A DNA stretch of 36,915 nt from positions 1 to 36,915 of the forward strand of contig NZ_JARJLM010000048.1 in assembly GCF_029335485.1 (NCBI RefSeq). Direction: 5' to 3'. The translations under genes and the position numbers were made by a program. Below are positions 1 to 8,167 of the stretch, piece after piece; position 1 is the first letter of the stretch; the number at the start of each line of letters is the position of its first letter. The DNA comes from Cupriavidus basilensis (GTDB taxonomy: Bacteria; Pseudomonadota; Gammaproteobacteria; Burkholderiales; Burkholderiaceae). The notes under the pieces are model-generated. The model saw nothing but the letters and a program-made list of their open reading frames with translations, did no database searches and was not told where the DNA came from.

Positions 1-12
1 AGATACCAGGGA

Positions 13-699
13 ATGATCGACGATTGCGATGCAATGCCGGCCAAGACGGCGGCGATCCACCATCCGGCCTGGCCCATGCGCCCGCAACTGCGCGAGATGG
101 TCGTCGAAATCTCCGCCCGCCTCGTCGTCGGCCTGCTGTTGAGCGTGTTCGCCTATAGCGCCTTCGTGCAGTGGCGGCTGGCGCCGGAGCGCACCACCTT
201 GCTGCTGATGATGACCGCCACGCTGGTCACCGTTGGACTATCGCTGTTCGCGCGCATCCCCGCCAGGCGGGATTTCCGGCCCATGAGCGTCGTGATGTCG
301 GTCGGGGGGAGCTTTTACTTCCTCGGCATCGAACTTGAGCCCGGTGCTCGCGTGATCCCGGAAGCGGCCGGCGCCACCCTGGGCGTCGGCGGCATCCTGT
401 GGCAGTTGTTCGCCAAGTTTTCCCTGCGCGATGCCTTCGGCATCCTGCCTGCCAATCGCGGGGTGGTGTCGCGCGGCGCCTACCGCTTCGTCCGGCATCC
501 TATCTACCTGGGCTACCTGGTGACAGACCTTGGCTTCCTGCTGACCAATCTCGGATGGCGCAATGCGCTGGTCTATGGCGGCCTGTACGCGCTGCAGACA
601 GGGCGCATTTTCAGGGAAGAGCAATTCCTGGGCGAGGACCCGGCGTATCGAGCCTATCGGGCCAGAGTCCGCTACCGGGTGATTCCCGGGGTGTTCTGA
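13..699 (+). CDS. Isoprenylcysteine carboxyl methyltransferase-like membrane protein
   Basis: A 228-residue integral membrane protein with about five hydrophobic segments. The C-terminal third carries the ICMT/phospholipid-methyltransferase signature: RGAYRFVRHPIYLGY at about residues 156-170, then an EE pair (FREEQFLG) and a YRAYRARVRYRVIP tail. In this family the RHP-xY and EE elements bind S-adenosylmethionine and the lipid-like acceptor at the membrane. The acceptor here cannot be told from sequence; bacterial members act on lipids, thiols or unknown substrates. The frame is open to the left edge, and the ATG at 13 has its AGGGA too close to be a good ribosome site, so the true start may be an internal ATG (for example 34) or lie upstream of the window. 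It converges with the diguanylate cyclase, leaving 8 bp between the stops. Confidence 0.75.
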   Translation: MIDDCDAMPAKTAAIHHPAWPMRPQLREMVVEISARLVVGLLLSVFAYSAFVQWRLAPERTTLLLMMTATLVTVGLSLFARIPARRDFRPMSVVMSVGGSFYFLGIELEPGARVIPEAAGATLGVGGILWQLFAKFSLRDAFGILPANRGVVSRGAYRFVRHPIYLGYLVTDLGFLLTNLGWRNALVYGGLYALQTGRIFREEQFLGEDPAYRAYRARVRYRVIPGVF

Positions 700-707
700 A
701 CCGCCGG

Positions 708-2489
708 TCACGGCGGGGGGCCGCCATCCGCCAGCGCCGATGCCTCGACCTCGACCCGATCGCGCCCGGCCAGCTTGGCCCGGTATAGCAAGCGGTCCGC
801 CCGCTTCAGCAGCGACTTGACGCTGGGTGCGTCCGCGCGCGCGGCGTATGCAACGCCGAAGCTCGCGGTCATGGTGAAGCCGGCGCCCTGCTCGACCGGC
901 ACCACGGCACGCGATAGCCTGAGACGCAGCCTTTCCACCATCTCAAGCACCTGCGCACGGTCCTGCACGCCGACCAGCACGGCGAACTCCTCGCCGCCGA
1001 TGCGCGCAACCACATCGCCCTTGCGCCATGTTTCACGGCACAGATCGGCCATGCATTCGAGGGCGCGATCGCCCACGGCGTGGCCATAGGTGTCGTTGAT
1101 GCGCTTGAAATGGTCGATATCGATCATCACCAGTGCAAGATAGGGGGCCAGCACGTCCCGATCCAGAAAGGCCGCCTGCGCACGGCTCTCGAAGGCGCGG
1201 CGATTGAGGAGCCGGGTCAGGGAATCGGTCTCCGCCATCGTCCTCAGTTCCGCGATCAGGCGCTGGCGCTCCTGCTCGAGCCGCGTCCTTTCGAGATCCT
1301 TGGCCTTCAATACCTGGACCGCGTCGAAGAGTTCCTGTATCTCGCCGCGATACGCGTTCGGCGGCAGGTCGGCCGAGGGACCGCCCGCGGCGATGGCCCG
1401 GATGACGCGCGCAGCCTCGGCGAAAGGACGGATGACCTGCCGCCGGAACAGCCATACGCCCAGCGCCAGCGCGCACATCAAACTCGACAGGATGCCCGCG
1501 GCCCCGACCAGCCTGACCAGCATCGCGTGCCGGTGCAAGCGCACCTCCTCCTCGGCCAGCGCCAGCGCCTCATCCCGGAATTCGACGATCGGGCGCATCA
1601 GGGGCACATACCGTGCGGCAAACTCGCCGGTCGAGGCGGCCGCGCCGCCTGGAAGGCTGGCCAGCGCGCGAATCCGGGCCACATAGGCCAGACCCTCGCC
1701 AAAATACTTCCCGTTCACCCGGGCGAAGGCCCCGTGCGCCAGCGCCGCATCCTCCTGCACGCGGGTTCTCATGTATGCACCCAGCTGGTCAATGCCGCCG
1801 CGCGTGCGTTCGATGGCAAATTGCTCATCCTCCGTCAGCTGCCGCTGCGACACCAACGCCGCGGTGAAGCGCGAGCCTAATAGCCCGGCCTGTTCCCGGA
1901 GCGTCGCTGCCAGGCGCGCCGCCGTCATGCAATTCAGCGCGCTGGCGTCTCCGTTGAGCACGCCGGCGGTACTGGCGTTCGTGATCGGAGAGAAGTGCGG
2001 GATGACCTCCACCATGCGCATCACGGCCTGTTCCAGCGCCGGATCGGTGCGCTGCGCGCGTGGCACCCGGAGTACCCGGTCAATGTTCGCGCGCGCATCG
2101 GCCAGCGTGGCTTGCACGCGCTGCGCCGCTGCCCGTTCGTTCTCGCACCGGTCGCAGCCGGGCAGGCCGAGGAGCCCGACCAGTTGCGCGATGCGCGCAT
2201 CGCTCTCGGCACGCGCCACCCGCAGCGCGGCCGCCCGCGCCTCCGGAAGCGGCACGTCTTCGCCCAGCACACTGTTGGTTGGCCCCCGCTCCGCGGACAC
2301 CTTCTCCATCGCAAGCAATGTGGCCCGGAAGACCTGGAAATGGGTCAGAGCGTACTCTGCCCTTGTATATGCGCTCCACTGGTGAATCAGGAGCCCGCTC
2401 GCCAGTACCAGAAACAGGAGGCCCAGCGCGCTGGCAATGATCCCAAACCGCCGGTCGACCGACATGGTTGGCAAGACAAATCTAAGCAT
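708..2489 (-). CDS. Membrane diguanylate cyclase (periplasmic sensor, HAMP, GGDEF)
   Basis: A 593-residue inner-membrane enzyme predicted to make cyclic di-GMP from two GTP. Order: transmembrane helix about 16-38, a helical periplasmic sensor about 39-321, a second helix about 322-348, HAMP and coiled coil about 349-420, and GGDEF about 420-585. The active-site motif is GGEEF at 498-502. The product-inhibition I-site RKGD (489-492) sits the canonical five residues before it. The sensor begins with an ERGPTN segment resembling nitrate/nitrite-sensing (NIT-type) four-helix sensors, but the ligand is not evident. The reading frame runs upstream to 3125, but hydrophobic sensor architecture begins only at the ATG at 2489; an alternative is 2465. 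Neither has a strong Shine-Dalgarno. The gene is divergent from the TonB receptor. Confidence 0.88.
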   Translation of the reverse strand: MLRFVLPTMSVDRRFGIIASALGLLFLVLASGLLIHQWSAYTRAEYALTHFQVFRATLLAMEKVSAERGPTNSVLGEDVPLPEARAAALRVARAESDARIAQLVGLLGLPGCDRCENERAAAQRVQATLADARANIDRVLRVPRAQRTDPALEQAVMRMVEVIPHFSPITNASTAGVLNGDASALNCMTAARLAATLREQAGLLGSRFTAALVSQRQLTEDEQFAIERTRGGIDQLGAYMRTRVQEDAALAHGAFARVNGKYFGEGLAYVARIRALASLPGGAAASTGEFAARYVPLMRPIVEFRDEALALAEEEVRLHRHAMLVRLVGAAGILSSLMCALALGVWLFRRQVIRPFAEAARVIRAIAAGGPSADLPPNAYRGEIQELFDAVQVLKAKDLERTRLEQERQRLIAELRTMAETDSLTRLLNRRAFESRAQAAFLDRDVLAPYLALVMIDIDHFKRINDTYGHAVGDRALECMADLCRETWRKGDVVARIGGEEFAVLVGVQDRAQVLEMVERLRLRLSRAVVPVEQGAGFTMTASFGVAYAARADAPSVKSLLKRADRLLYRAKLAGRDRVEVEASALADGGPPP

Positions 2490-2976
2490 CTTGGACAGAC
2501 TCGGCTTCAGCAATTCAAACGTAAGCGTGGGCCCGGTACCGGATCGACATTGGCTGGAATGTGCGCAACGCCCAAACAGCCGGACTCTGGCCGGAAGTCC
2601 TGGCCAGCGCTCCGCGCGGGGTATTACCCGCACATGCCGGGCTTGCGTGCGGTTGTTGCAGCATACCGACGCGTCTCCCTGTGTGCCTCGGTGCGGTCTG
2701 CGAGGCGTTATCCATGCTGGATTTCCTTTGCCGGGAAACCAGCGTCGGCGGCGCATCCGTGCGGCGCTGACGGATTCTAGCGCAGGGACCCGGCCTGGAG
2801 CGGAATCGAGTAGGCGCTTGCCCTGCCGGCTCGGCTGACAGCCGGGCGTTACGGCAATCCTGGCCGCTCCATTGCCCACGCCAGAAAAAATCCCGCCACC
2901 CATGACACTTTTTCCGGCCTCGGCTGGCAAGGAGCATGAATCCCAGACTCCGAACCACCGAAAGGACTTTATCCGC
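2490..2976. other. Divergent intergenic region, diguanylate cyclase / TonB receptor
   Basis: This 487-bp gap separates two divergent genes. It holds the possible small leader ORF and TAGAAT hexamer on the minus strand, and the AAAGGA ribosome site (2961-2966) of the receptor on the plus strand. I looked for a Fur box and for a cobalamin riboswitch, both common upstream of TonB receptors, and could not recognise either. Confidence 0.5.
2515..2715 (-). CDS. Possible small leader ORF ahead of the diguanylate cyclase
   Basis: A 66-codon reading frame ending 25 bp upstream of the diguanylate cyclase start, on the same strand. Its ATG at 2715 is preceded by a good AAAGGA at about 8 bp. A TAGAAT -10-like hexamer (minus strand, 2779-2774) lies about 55 bp further up, so promoter, leader ORF and cyclase are in a plausible order. 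Against it, third-position GC is clearly lower than in neighbouring genes, and the product is rich in R/P/T/A with no recognisable domain. It could be a translated leader or merely an open frame in the untranslated region. Confidence 0.25.
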   Translation of the reverse strand: MDNASQTAPRHTGRRVGMLQQPHASPACAGNTPRGALARTSGQSPAVWALRTFQPMSIRYRAHAYV

Positions 2977-5439
2977 ATGGCCGTCGCCCGTCCGCGCTGC
3001 TCCGAGCGCCCTCTCCCCCAAGCCATCCGCCTGGCGCTGCTGGCCATGGCGTTCGCCGGCGCGGCCACGCCTCCGGCCGTGCACGCCGCCACGGATGCGG
3101 CCAGTCCCACGCAAGCCGATGACACGGCCGCCCGCGACTACAACATCCCCGCCGGCCCGCTGGGCCGCACGCTGTCCGCCTTTGCCGCCAATGCCGGCAT
3201 CGCGCTGTCGTTCGATCCGGCGCTGACGGAAGGCCTGGCCAGTCCGGCGCTCTCGGGACGCTATACGGAGCGCGCGGCGCTGGAGCAGTTGCTGGAAGGC
3301 AGCAACCTGGCGCTGCGCCCCCGCGCCGACGGCAGCTATACGCTGGCCCGGCGGCCCGTCGCGGCTGCCGCGCCGCATTCCCAGGGCATCGCCCTGCCGA
3401 CGGTGGTGGTGACCGCGCAGGCCGATACGGAAACTGCCCGCGGTCCGGTCAGCGGCTATGTGGCGAAGCGCTCGTCCAGCGCCAGCAAGACCGATTCCAG
3501 CCTGATGGAGACCGCGCAATCGGTCTCGGTCATCACGCGCGACCAGCTCTCCGACCAGGCGGTGCAAACCGTGGGCGACGCGCTCAAGTACACGGCCGGC
3601 GTCAATGCGGATCCCTTCGGCGCCGATGTGCGCGCCGACTGGTTCTATATCCGCGGCTTCAATGCCGATGCCTATTGGGACGGCCTGCGCGTACCGCAGA
3701 TCGCCAATCGCGTGGGCAGCTATGCGGCGTTCCGCGTGGATCCGTCTTCGCTGGAGCGGGTGGAAGTGCTGCGCGGCCCGAGTTCGGTGCTGTACGGCGC
3801 CGGTAACCTGGGCGGCTTCGTCAACCTGATCAGCAAGGATCCCAGCGCAGAGCCGTTCCACGAGCTGGCGCTGGACTACGGCTCGCACAACCGCCGCCAG
3901 GTGCGGGTGGATACCACCGGCGCACTGAACCAGGACGGCACCCTGCAGTACCGCTTCAACGGCCTGGGCCGCCTGAGCGGCACGCAGGTCAACAACATCA
4001 CCGACGACCGCCTGAACCTGAACCCAACGCTCACCTGGCGCCCCGACGGGCGCACCAGCCTGACCCTGTCCGCCACCTATATGCGCGACAACATGGGCTC
4101 AGCCGCCACCTACGGCCCGGCGGCCGGCATGGTCACGCCGACGGTCTACGGCCGCATTCCCACCAGCCTGCTGACGGGGGACCCCGGCTTCGACCGCTAT
4201 CTCAAGACGCAGGTCGCGGTGGGCTACCGGCTGGAGCATCGCTTTGCCGACAACCTGACCTTCCGGCAGAACGTGCGCTACACGCACCTGGACCTGGACT
4301 ACCGCTCCCTCTTCGGCAAGGCGCTGCTGGCAGACCAGCGCACGCTGACCCGCACCGCCTACCAGGCCCGCCCCATCCTGAACGGCGTGCAGGTGGACAA
4401 CCATATGCAAGTCAACACCGCCACCGGGCCGCTGACGCACAAGATCGTGGGGGGCGTGGATTACCAGTGGCAGGGATTCCAGAACCGCGTGTGGAGCGGT
4501 AGCGCGCCATCGCTGAATCTCTATGCGCCGGTCTATGGCGTCAACGCCACGCTGCCAGCCAGCCCCACCACCAGCACGGACCAGGCACAGAGCCAGCTTG
4601 GCCTCTACCTGCAGGACCAGCTGCGCTGGGAGCGCTGGGTGCTTTCCGTCGGTGGCCGGCAGGACTTTACGCACGCGTCCACCAACAACAACCGCAACGG
4701 CACCAAGGTCACGCAAGGCCCCGGTAAGTTCACCTACCGCGCCGGGCTGCTCTATGAATCGCCGCTGGGCCTGTCGCCGTACGCCAGCTACTCGACCTCC
4801 TTCCTGCCCACGCTTAGCACCAACCTGGCCGGCGATCCGCTGAAGCCCACCACCGGGCAGCAGTACGAGGCGGGCATCAAGTACCAGCCACCCGGATCCG
4901 GATCGATGTTCACGGCAGCGGTATTCAACCTCACCCAGCAAAACGTGGCGACGGCGGATCCCGCCAATCTGGCCAACACCATCCAGACCGGCGAGATCCG
5001 CACGCGCGGCGTGGAGCTGGAGGGCAAGCTGAGCGTGACGCCGCGCCTCAACCTGGTTGCCAGTTATACCTACCAGGAGCCGGTGGTGACCCGCAGCAAC
5101 GGCACCGATCGCGGCAAGCGGCCCTACGGCGTGCCGCGCCAGATGGCATCGGCCTGGGCCGACTACACCTTGCCGCCGGTGCAAGGCGTGCGCGTGGGCT
5201 TTGGCGCCGGTGTGCGCTATCTCGGCGATACCGCCGGCGACACGGCCAATACCTTCAATGCGCCGGCCGCGACACTCTTCGATGCGGCGATCCATGCGGA
5301 TATCGGCCCGCGCTGGCGGCTGCAGCTCAATGCGTCCAACCTGTTCAACCGCGAATACGTGGCCGGCTGCAACTCCAGCGTGCAGTGCTACTACGGCAAC
5401 GGCCGCACCATCATCGGCAGCATCAGCACGCGCTGGTAG
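2977..5439 (+). CDS. TonB-dependent siderophore receptor with N-terminal STN domain
   Basis: An 820-residue outer-membrane receptor. A signal peptide covers about residues 1-36 (Arg-rich start, hydrophobic core, then VHAATD). The STN/secretin-like signalling domain is at about 50-108 (IPAGPLGRTLSAFAANAGI...). The TonB box LPTVVVTAQA comes next, followed by a plug of about 110 residues with typical ETAQSVSVITRDQL and VEVLRGPSSVLYGAG motifs. The 22-strand barrel ends in an aromatic RW terminus. It is similar in layout to ferric-hydroxamate/pyoverdine receptors of the FecA/FpvA signalling class. The start at 2977 has AAAGGA 10 bp upstream; the longer frame from 2872 lacks this. STN receptors normally signal to a FecR-type anti-sigma and FecI-type sigma factor, and neither is adjacent. 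The sigma factor downstream belongs to another class. The gene ends overlap convergently by 17 bp. Confidence 0.92.
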   Translation: MAVARPRCSERPLPQAIRLALLAMAFAGAATPPAVHAATDAASPTQADDTAARDYNIPAGPLGRTLSAFAANAGIALSFDPALTEGLASPALSGRYTERAALEQLLEGSNLALRPRADGSYTLARRPVAAAAPHSQGIALPTVVVTAQADTETARGPVSGYVAKRSSSASKTDSSLMETAQSVSVITRDQLSDQAVQTVGDALKYTAGVNADPFGADVRADWFYIRGFNADAYWDGLRVPQIANRVGSYAAFRVDPSSLERVEVLRGPSSVLYGAGNLGGFVNLISKDPSAEPFHELALDYGSHNRRQVRVDTTGALNQDGTLQYRFNGLGRLSGTQVNNITDDRLNLNPTLTWRPDGRTSLTLSATYMRDNMGSAATYGPAAGMVTPTVYGRIPTSLLTGDPGFDRYLKTQVAVGYRLEHRFADNLTFRQNVRYTHLDLDYRSLFGKALLADQRTLTRTAYQARPILNGVQVDNHMQVNTATGPLTHKIVGGVDYQWQGFQNRVWSGSAPSLNLYAPVYGVNATLPASPTTSTDQAQSQLGLYLQDQLRWERWVLSVGGRQDFTHASTNNNRNGTKVTQGPGKFTYRAGLLYESPLGLSPYASYSTSFLPTLSTNLAGDPLKPTTGQQYEAGIKYQPPGSGSMFTAAVFNLTQQNVATADPANLANTIQTGEIRTRGVELEGKLSVTPRLNLVASYTYQEPVVTRSNGTDRGKRPYGVPRQMASAWADYTLPPVQGVRVGFGAGVRYLGDTAGDTANTFNAPAATLFDAAIHADIGPRWRLQLNASNLFNREYVAGCNSSVQCYYGNGRTIIGSISTRW

Positions 5440-6724
5440 GCCGGCAACGCGCCGCGCCTGCTTCCCGCGCCCGCCCCAGCAGGAATTCACGCTCGCGCGC
5501 GTTGCGGGTCATGGCGGCGGCGCGCTCGAACTCGGCGCGCGCCTCGTCGAGGCGGCCGAGCCTGAACAACAGGTCGCCACGCACGCTGGGGAGCAAGTGG
5601 TACTTCGCCAGCGACGGTTCCGCCGTGAGCGCATCGGCGATGTCCAGGCCGGCTTCGGGACCGAATGCCATCCCCACCGCCACCGCGCGGTTCAGTTCCA
5701 CCACCGGGGACGGCGCCACCTGGGAAAGCGCATCGTAGAGTGCGGCGATCTGTGCCCAGTCGGTCTGCGCGGCGACCGGCGCGCGGGCGTGGCAGGCGGC
5801 CAGCGCCGCCTGCAGGGCATATGGCCCCAGCGCCCCGCCAAGCACCTGCGCATGCTCCAGCGCGGCCAGCCCGCGCCGGATCAGCAGTGGATCCCAGCGG
5901 CCGCGGTCCTGGTCGAGCAGCAGCACCGGGCGCCCCTGCGCGTCCACCCGCGCGTGCGTGCGCGAGGCCTGGATCTCCATCAGCGCCACCAGCCCGTGCA
6001 CCTCGCTTTCCTCCGGCGCCAGCCCGGCCAGGGTGCGGCCCAGGCGCAGCGCTTCCTCGCACAGGGCGGGCCGCATCCAGTCATCGCCGGCGGTAGCCGA
6101 ATAACCCTCGTTGAAAATCAGGTAGATCACCTCCAGCACCGAAGCCAGGCGCGGCGCGCGCGCCTGCGGCCCCGGCACCTCGAAAGGCACGCGCGCCGCG
6201 CCCAGGGTGCGCTTGGCGCGCACGATGCGCTGGGCAATGGTCGCCTCCGGGGTCAGGAAGGCCCGCGCGATTTCCCCGGTGGAGAGCCCGCCCAGCAGGC
6301 GCAACGTCATGGCCACCCGCGCGTCGGTGGAGAGCACCGGGTGGCAGGCGGTGAAGATCAGGCGCAGCAGGTCGTCGCCGATATCGTCCTCGCGGGCGGC
6401 ATCGAGGGCATCGACGAAATCCGGCACCACATGCGCCTCCAGCGCTTCGAGATCCTGGCCGATCTGCTCGTGCTTGCGCGCGTGCAGCGCCTGCTGGCGC
6501 AGGTAGTCGAGCGCGCGGTTTTTCGCGGTGGTCATCAGCCAGGCCCCCGGGTTGTCCGGCACGCCCGTGTCGGTCCAGCGCTCCAGCGCGGCTACCAGCG
6601 CGTCCTGCGCCAGTTCCTCGGCCAGGCCCACGTCGCGCACCACGCGCGCGACGTGGGCGATGACCCTGGCGGATTCGATCCGCCATACGGCTTCGATCGC
6701 CCGATGCATTGGCACAGTGGTCAT
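5423..6724 (-). CDS. ECF sigma factor, ECF42-type, with long C-terminal extension
   Basis: A 433-residue RNA polymerase sigma factor, about twice the size of a plain ECF sigma. Sigma region 2 lies at about 8-80, with the DAL/ALERW and NPGAWLMTTAKNRALD elements. Region 4 follows at about 110-165 (DARVAMTLRLLGGLSTGEIARAF in two parts). Then comes the DUF6596-type segment (GPQARAP...IFNEGYSAT...ALRLGRTL) and a helical TPR-like tail (YDALSQVAPSPVVELNRAVA, then the FRLGRLDEARAEFERA repeat). In ECF42 the extension is needed for activity and replaces a classical anti-sigma factor. The start at 6724 (MTTVPMHRAI) begins the conserved domain. A VOC gene and two DGPF genes lie upstream on the same strand, which is the diagnostic ECF42 neighbourhood. 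The promoter it probably recognises is listed at 7719-7745. Confidence 0.9.
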   Translation of the reverse strand: MTTVPMHRAIEAVWRIESARVIAHVARVVRDVGLAEELAQDALVAALERWTDTGVPDNPGAWLMTTAKNRALDYLRQQALHARKHEQIGQDLEALEAHVVPDFVDALDAAREDDIGDDLLRLIFTACHPVLSTDARVAMTLRLLGGLSTGEIARAFLTPEATIAQRIVRAKRTLGAARVPFEVPGPQARAPRLASVLEVIYLIFNEGYSATAGDDWMRPALCEEALRLGRTLAGLAPEESEVHGLVALMEIQASRTHARVDAQGRPVLLLDQDRGRWDPLLIRRGLAALEHAQVLGGALGPYALQAALAACHARAPVAAQTDWAQIAALYDALSQVAPSPVVELNRAVAVGMAFGPEAGLDIADALTAEPSLAKYHLLPSVRGDLLFRLGRLDEARAEFERAAAMTRNAREREFLLGRAREAGAARCRPTSAC

Positions 6725-6743
6725 ATTGCGAGCGCCGCGCGCC

Positions 6744-7151
6744 TCAAGCCTGGCCCGCCGCCGACGGCTCCATGTACACCAGCTCCCAGATATGCCCATC
6801 GAGATCCTCGAAACCGTGGCCGTACATGAAGCCGTGGTCCTGCGGCGCGCGTGGCGACGTAGCACCGGCGGCCACCGCCCTGGCAACCAGGTCGTCCACC
6901 TCGGCGCGGCTCTCGCAGGAAATGCAGATCAGCACCTCTGTGCTCTGCGTGGTATCGCACAGCGTCCGGGTGGTGAAGGTCTGGAAGAATTCCCTGACCA
7001 GCAGCATCGCGTGGATGTTCTCGCCGATCACCATGCAAGCGGCGTTCTGATTGGTGAACTGCGGGTTGAAGCTGAAGCCCAGTCCCTTGAAAAAGGCTTG
7101 CGAGCGCTGCACGTCGGCCACGGGTAGATTGACGTAGATTTGTTTGTGCAT
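6744..7151 (-). CDS. VOC-superfamily (glyoxalase/PhnB-like) protein
   Basis: A 135-residue protein of the vicinal-oxygen-chelate fold, two beta-alpha-beta-beta-beta units. Typical marks are the opening QIYVNLPVADVQRSQAFF, a central FFQTFT segment, and the closing DLDGHIWELVYME, where the Glu is the usual metal ligand. Family members include metal-dependent lyases, dioxygenases and resistance proteins; the substrate here is unknown. It lies between a DGPF gene (85 bp upstream) and the sigma gene (19 bp downstream), so it is probably co-transcribed. VOC proteins are common partners of ECF41/ECF42 loci, and this one is likely a regulon member. Confidence 0.85.
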   Translation of the reverse strand: MHKQIYVNLPVADVQRSQAFFKGLGFSFNPQFTNQNAACMVIGENIHAMLLVREFFQTFTTRTLCDTTQSTEVLICISCESRAEVDDLVARAVAAGATSPRAPQDHGFMYGHGFEDLDGHIWELVYMEPSAAGQA

Positions 7152-7236
7152 GATTTTTCCTGTTTGGCGACAGCGCGTAATCCGGAGGCCCGCGCGTGTT
7201 TGCCCGTCCGCTTCGGTTTAGGATAGGCGGAAAATT

Positions 7237-7650
7237 TCAGTGCTGGCCCACGCCCAGGTCGCGCAAGCGCTCCACCGCCTGGCCGGGCTCGAAATCCTCC
7301 AGTTCGAACAACTGCCGCACCTCGATCTCGCCGTCGGCCATTTCGCCATGGGGCGCGGGAAAACGCCGCGCCCATTCCATCGCCTCTTCCCGGCTGCGCA
7401 CCTGGATCAGCGTGTAACCCGCCACCAGTTCCTTTGACTCCGTGAACGGCCCGTCGATGGCCGTGCGCTGGCCGCCGGCATAGCGGATGCGCCAGCCGGC
7501 AGAGGTGGGCTTGAGCCCGGCGGCGTCGAGCAGCACGCCCGCTTTTGCCAGTGCCTCATGGTAGGCCGCCATGGCGGCCATCAGCCCTTCTTCCGGCATC
7601 GTGCCGGCTTCAGTGCCTTGCGTGCCTTTTACCAGGATCATGAATCGCAT
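7237..7650 (-). CDS. DGPF-domain (YCII-related) protein, ECF42-associated
   Basis: A 137-residue single-domain protein of the YCII/DGPF family, a ferredoxin-like fold related to muconolactone isomerases. The diagnostic motif is AIDGPFTESKELVAGY at about residues 66-81. It opens with RFMILVKG and has the usual SREEAMEWARRFP helix. The enzymatic role of DGPF proteins is not established. The start at 7650 is fixed by AAGGAG about 8 bp upstream; the in-frame extension to 7728 has no such site. A sequence matching the ECF42 promoter lies 69-95 bp upstream, so this gene is probably a direct target of the sigma factor two genes downstream. Confidence 0.9.
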   Translation of the reverse strand: MRFMILVKGTQGTEAGTMPEEGLMAAMAAYHEALAKAGVLLDAAGLKPTSAGWRIRYAGGQRTAIDGPFTESKELVAGYTLIQVRSREEAMEWARRFPAPHGEMADGEIEVRQLFELEDFEPGQAVERLRDLGVGQH

Positions 7651-7718
7651 TGCGGTTCTCCTTGCGCTTTCGATTGCCGGTCTTGGCGCCATCCGGTTCC
7701 GGTGGCGCTTACCGGTAC

Positions 7719-7745
7719 GACGAACCACGCTCCGCCGGATCGACA
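7719..7745 (-). promoter_or_regulatory. Candidate ECF42-type promoter (TGTCGA-N17-CGTC)
   Basis: On the minus strand, TGTCGA (7745-7740) is followed after exactly 17 bp by CGTC (7722-7719), about 70 bp upstream of the DGPF start at 7650. From memory, the motif reported for ECF42 in Streptomyces is TGTCGA at -35 and CG(A/T)C at -10. I did not find the same pair ahead of the second DGPF gene (start 8167), the VOC gene or the sigma gene. Confidence 0.6.
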
Positions 7746-7813
7746 GCCGATGCGGGAAAACCTGGGAACCTAGGGTAACTACCTAACAAGCCGCGCGAAT
7801 GCAGGCGACGGCA

Positions 7814-8167
7814 TCACAGGAAGCAAGGCCCGACCTCGCGGACTTCCACCGTGCACCAGGCCGCGGCGGGACACTCGGCGGCAATGGCGATCGCTTCGTC
7901 CTGTGTGGCGCAGTCGAGCAGGAAGTAGCCGCCGATCATCTCCTTGGCCTCGGCAAAGGGACCATCGAGCAGGTCGCGGCGGCCTGCGCGCACCTGCACG
8001 CGAACGCCGCTGGCGTCCGATGTGAGCGAGTTACAGCCAAGCAGCAGGCCACGTTCGGTCAGGCCGCCGGCAAACTGCGTCATGCTGGCGTAGGCCTGGC
8101 GCCCCTCTTCCGGCGTGCGTTCGGCACGCTGGCCCACGGGTTCGACGATCAGCAACATGTACGGCAT
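7814..8167 (-). CDS. DGPF-domain (YCII-related) protein, second copy
   Basis: A 117-residue YCII/DGPF protein with the motif LLDGPFAEAKEMIGGY at about residues 66-81 and the short opening PYMLLIVEP. It is a paralogue of the neighbouring DGPF protein, but diverged and about 20 residues shorter. GGAG sits about 6-7 bp before the ATG at 8167. It is the first gene of the minus-strand ECF42 group, separated from the next DGPF gene by 163 bp that contain the ECF42-type promoter, so it may have its own transcription unit. No function can be assigned beyond the family. Confidence 0.88.
   Translation of the reverse strand: MPYMLLIVEPVGQRAERTPEEGRQAYASMTQFAGGLTERGLLLGCNSLTSDASGVRVQVRAGRRDLLDGPFAEAKEMIGGYFLLDCATQDEAIAIAAECPAAAWCTVEVREVGPCFL

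Noticed and set aside
1080-1880. 266-codon open frame antisense to the diguanylate cyclase
   Set aside because: Composition is typical of the reverse strand of GC-rich coding DNA, and the opposite strand encodes clear HAMP and GGDEF motifs.
2872-2976. Longer N-terminus for the TonB receptor
   Set aside because: No ribosome site at 2872 and the extra 35 residues would precede a normal signal peptide; 2977 has a good Shine-Dalgarno.
2600-2976. Cobalamin riboswitch or Fur box upstream of the TonB receptor
   Set aside because: No B12-box-like core or 19-bp Fur palindrome could be recognised on either strand.
4099-5490. 463-codon frame antisense to the TonB receptor
   Set aside because: Shadow of a strongly biased coding strand; no motif or ribosome site.
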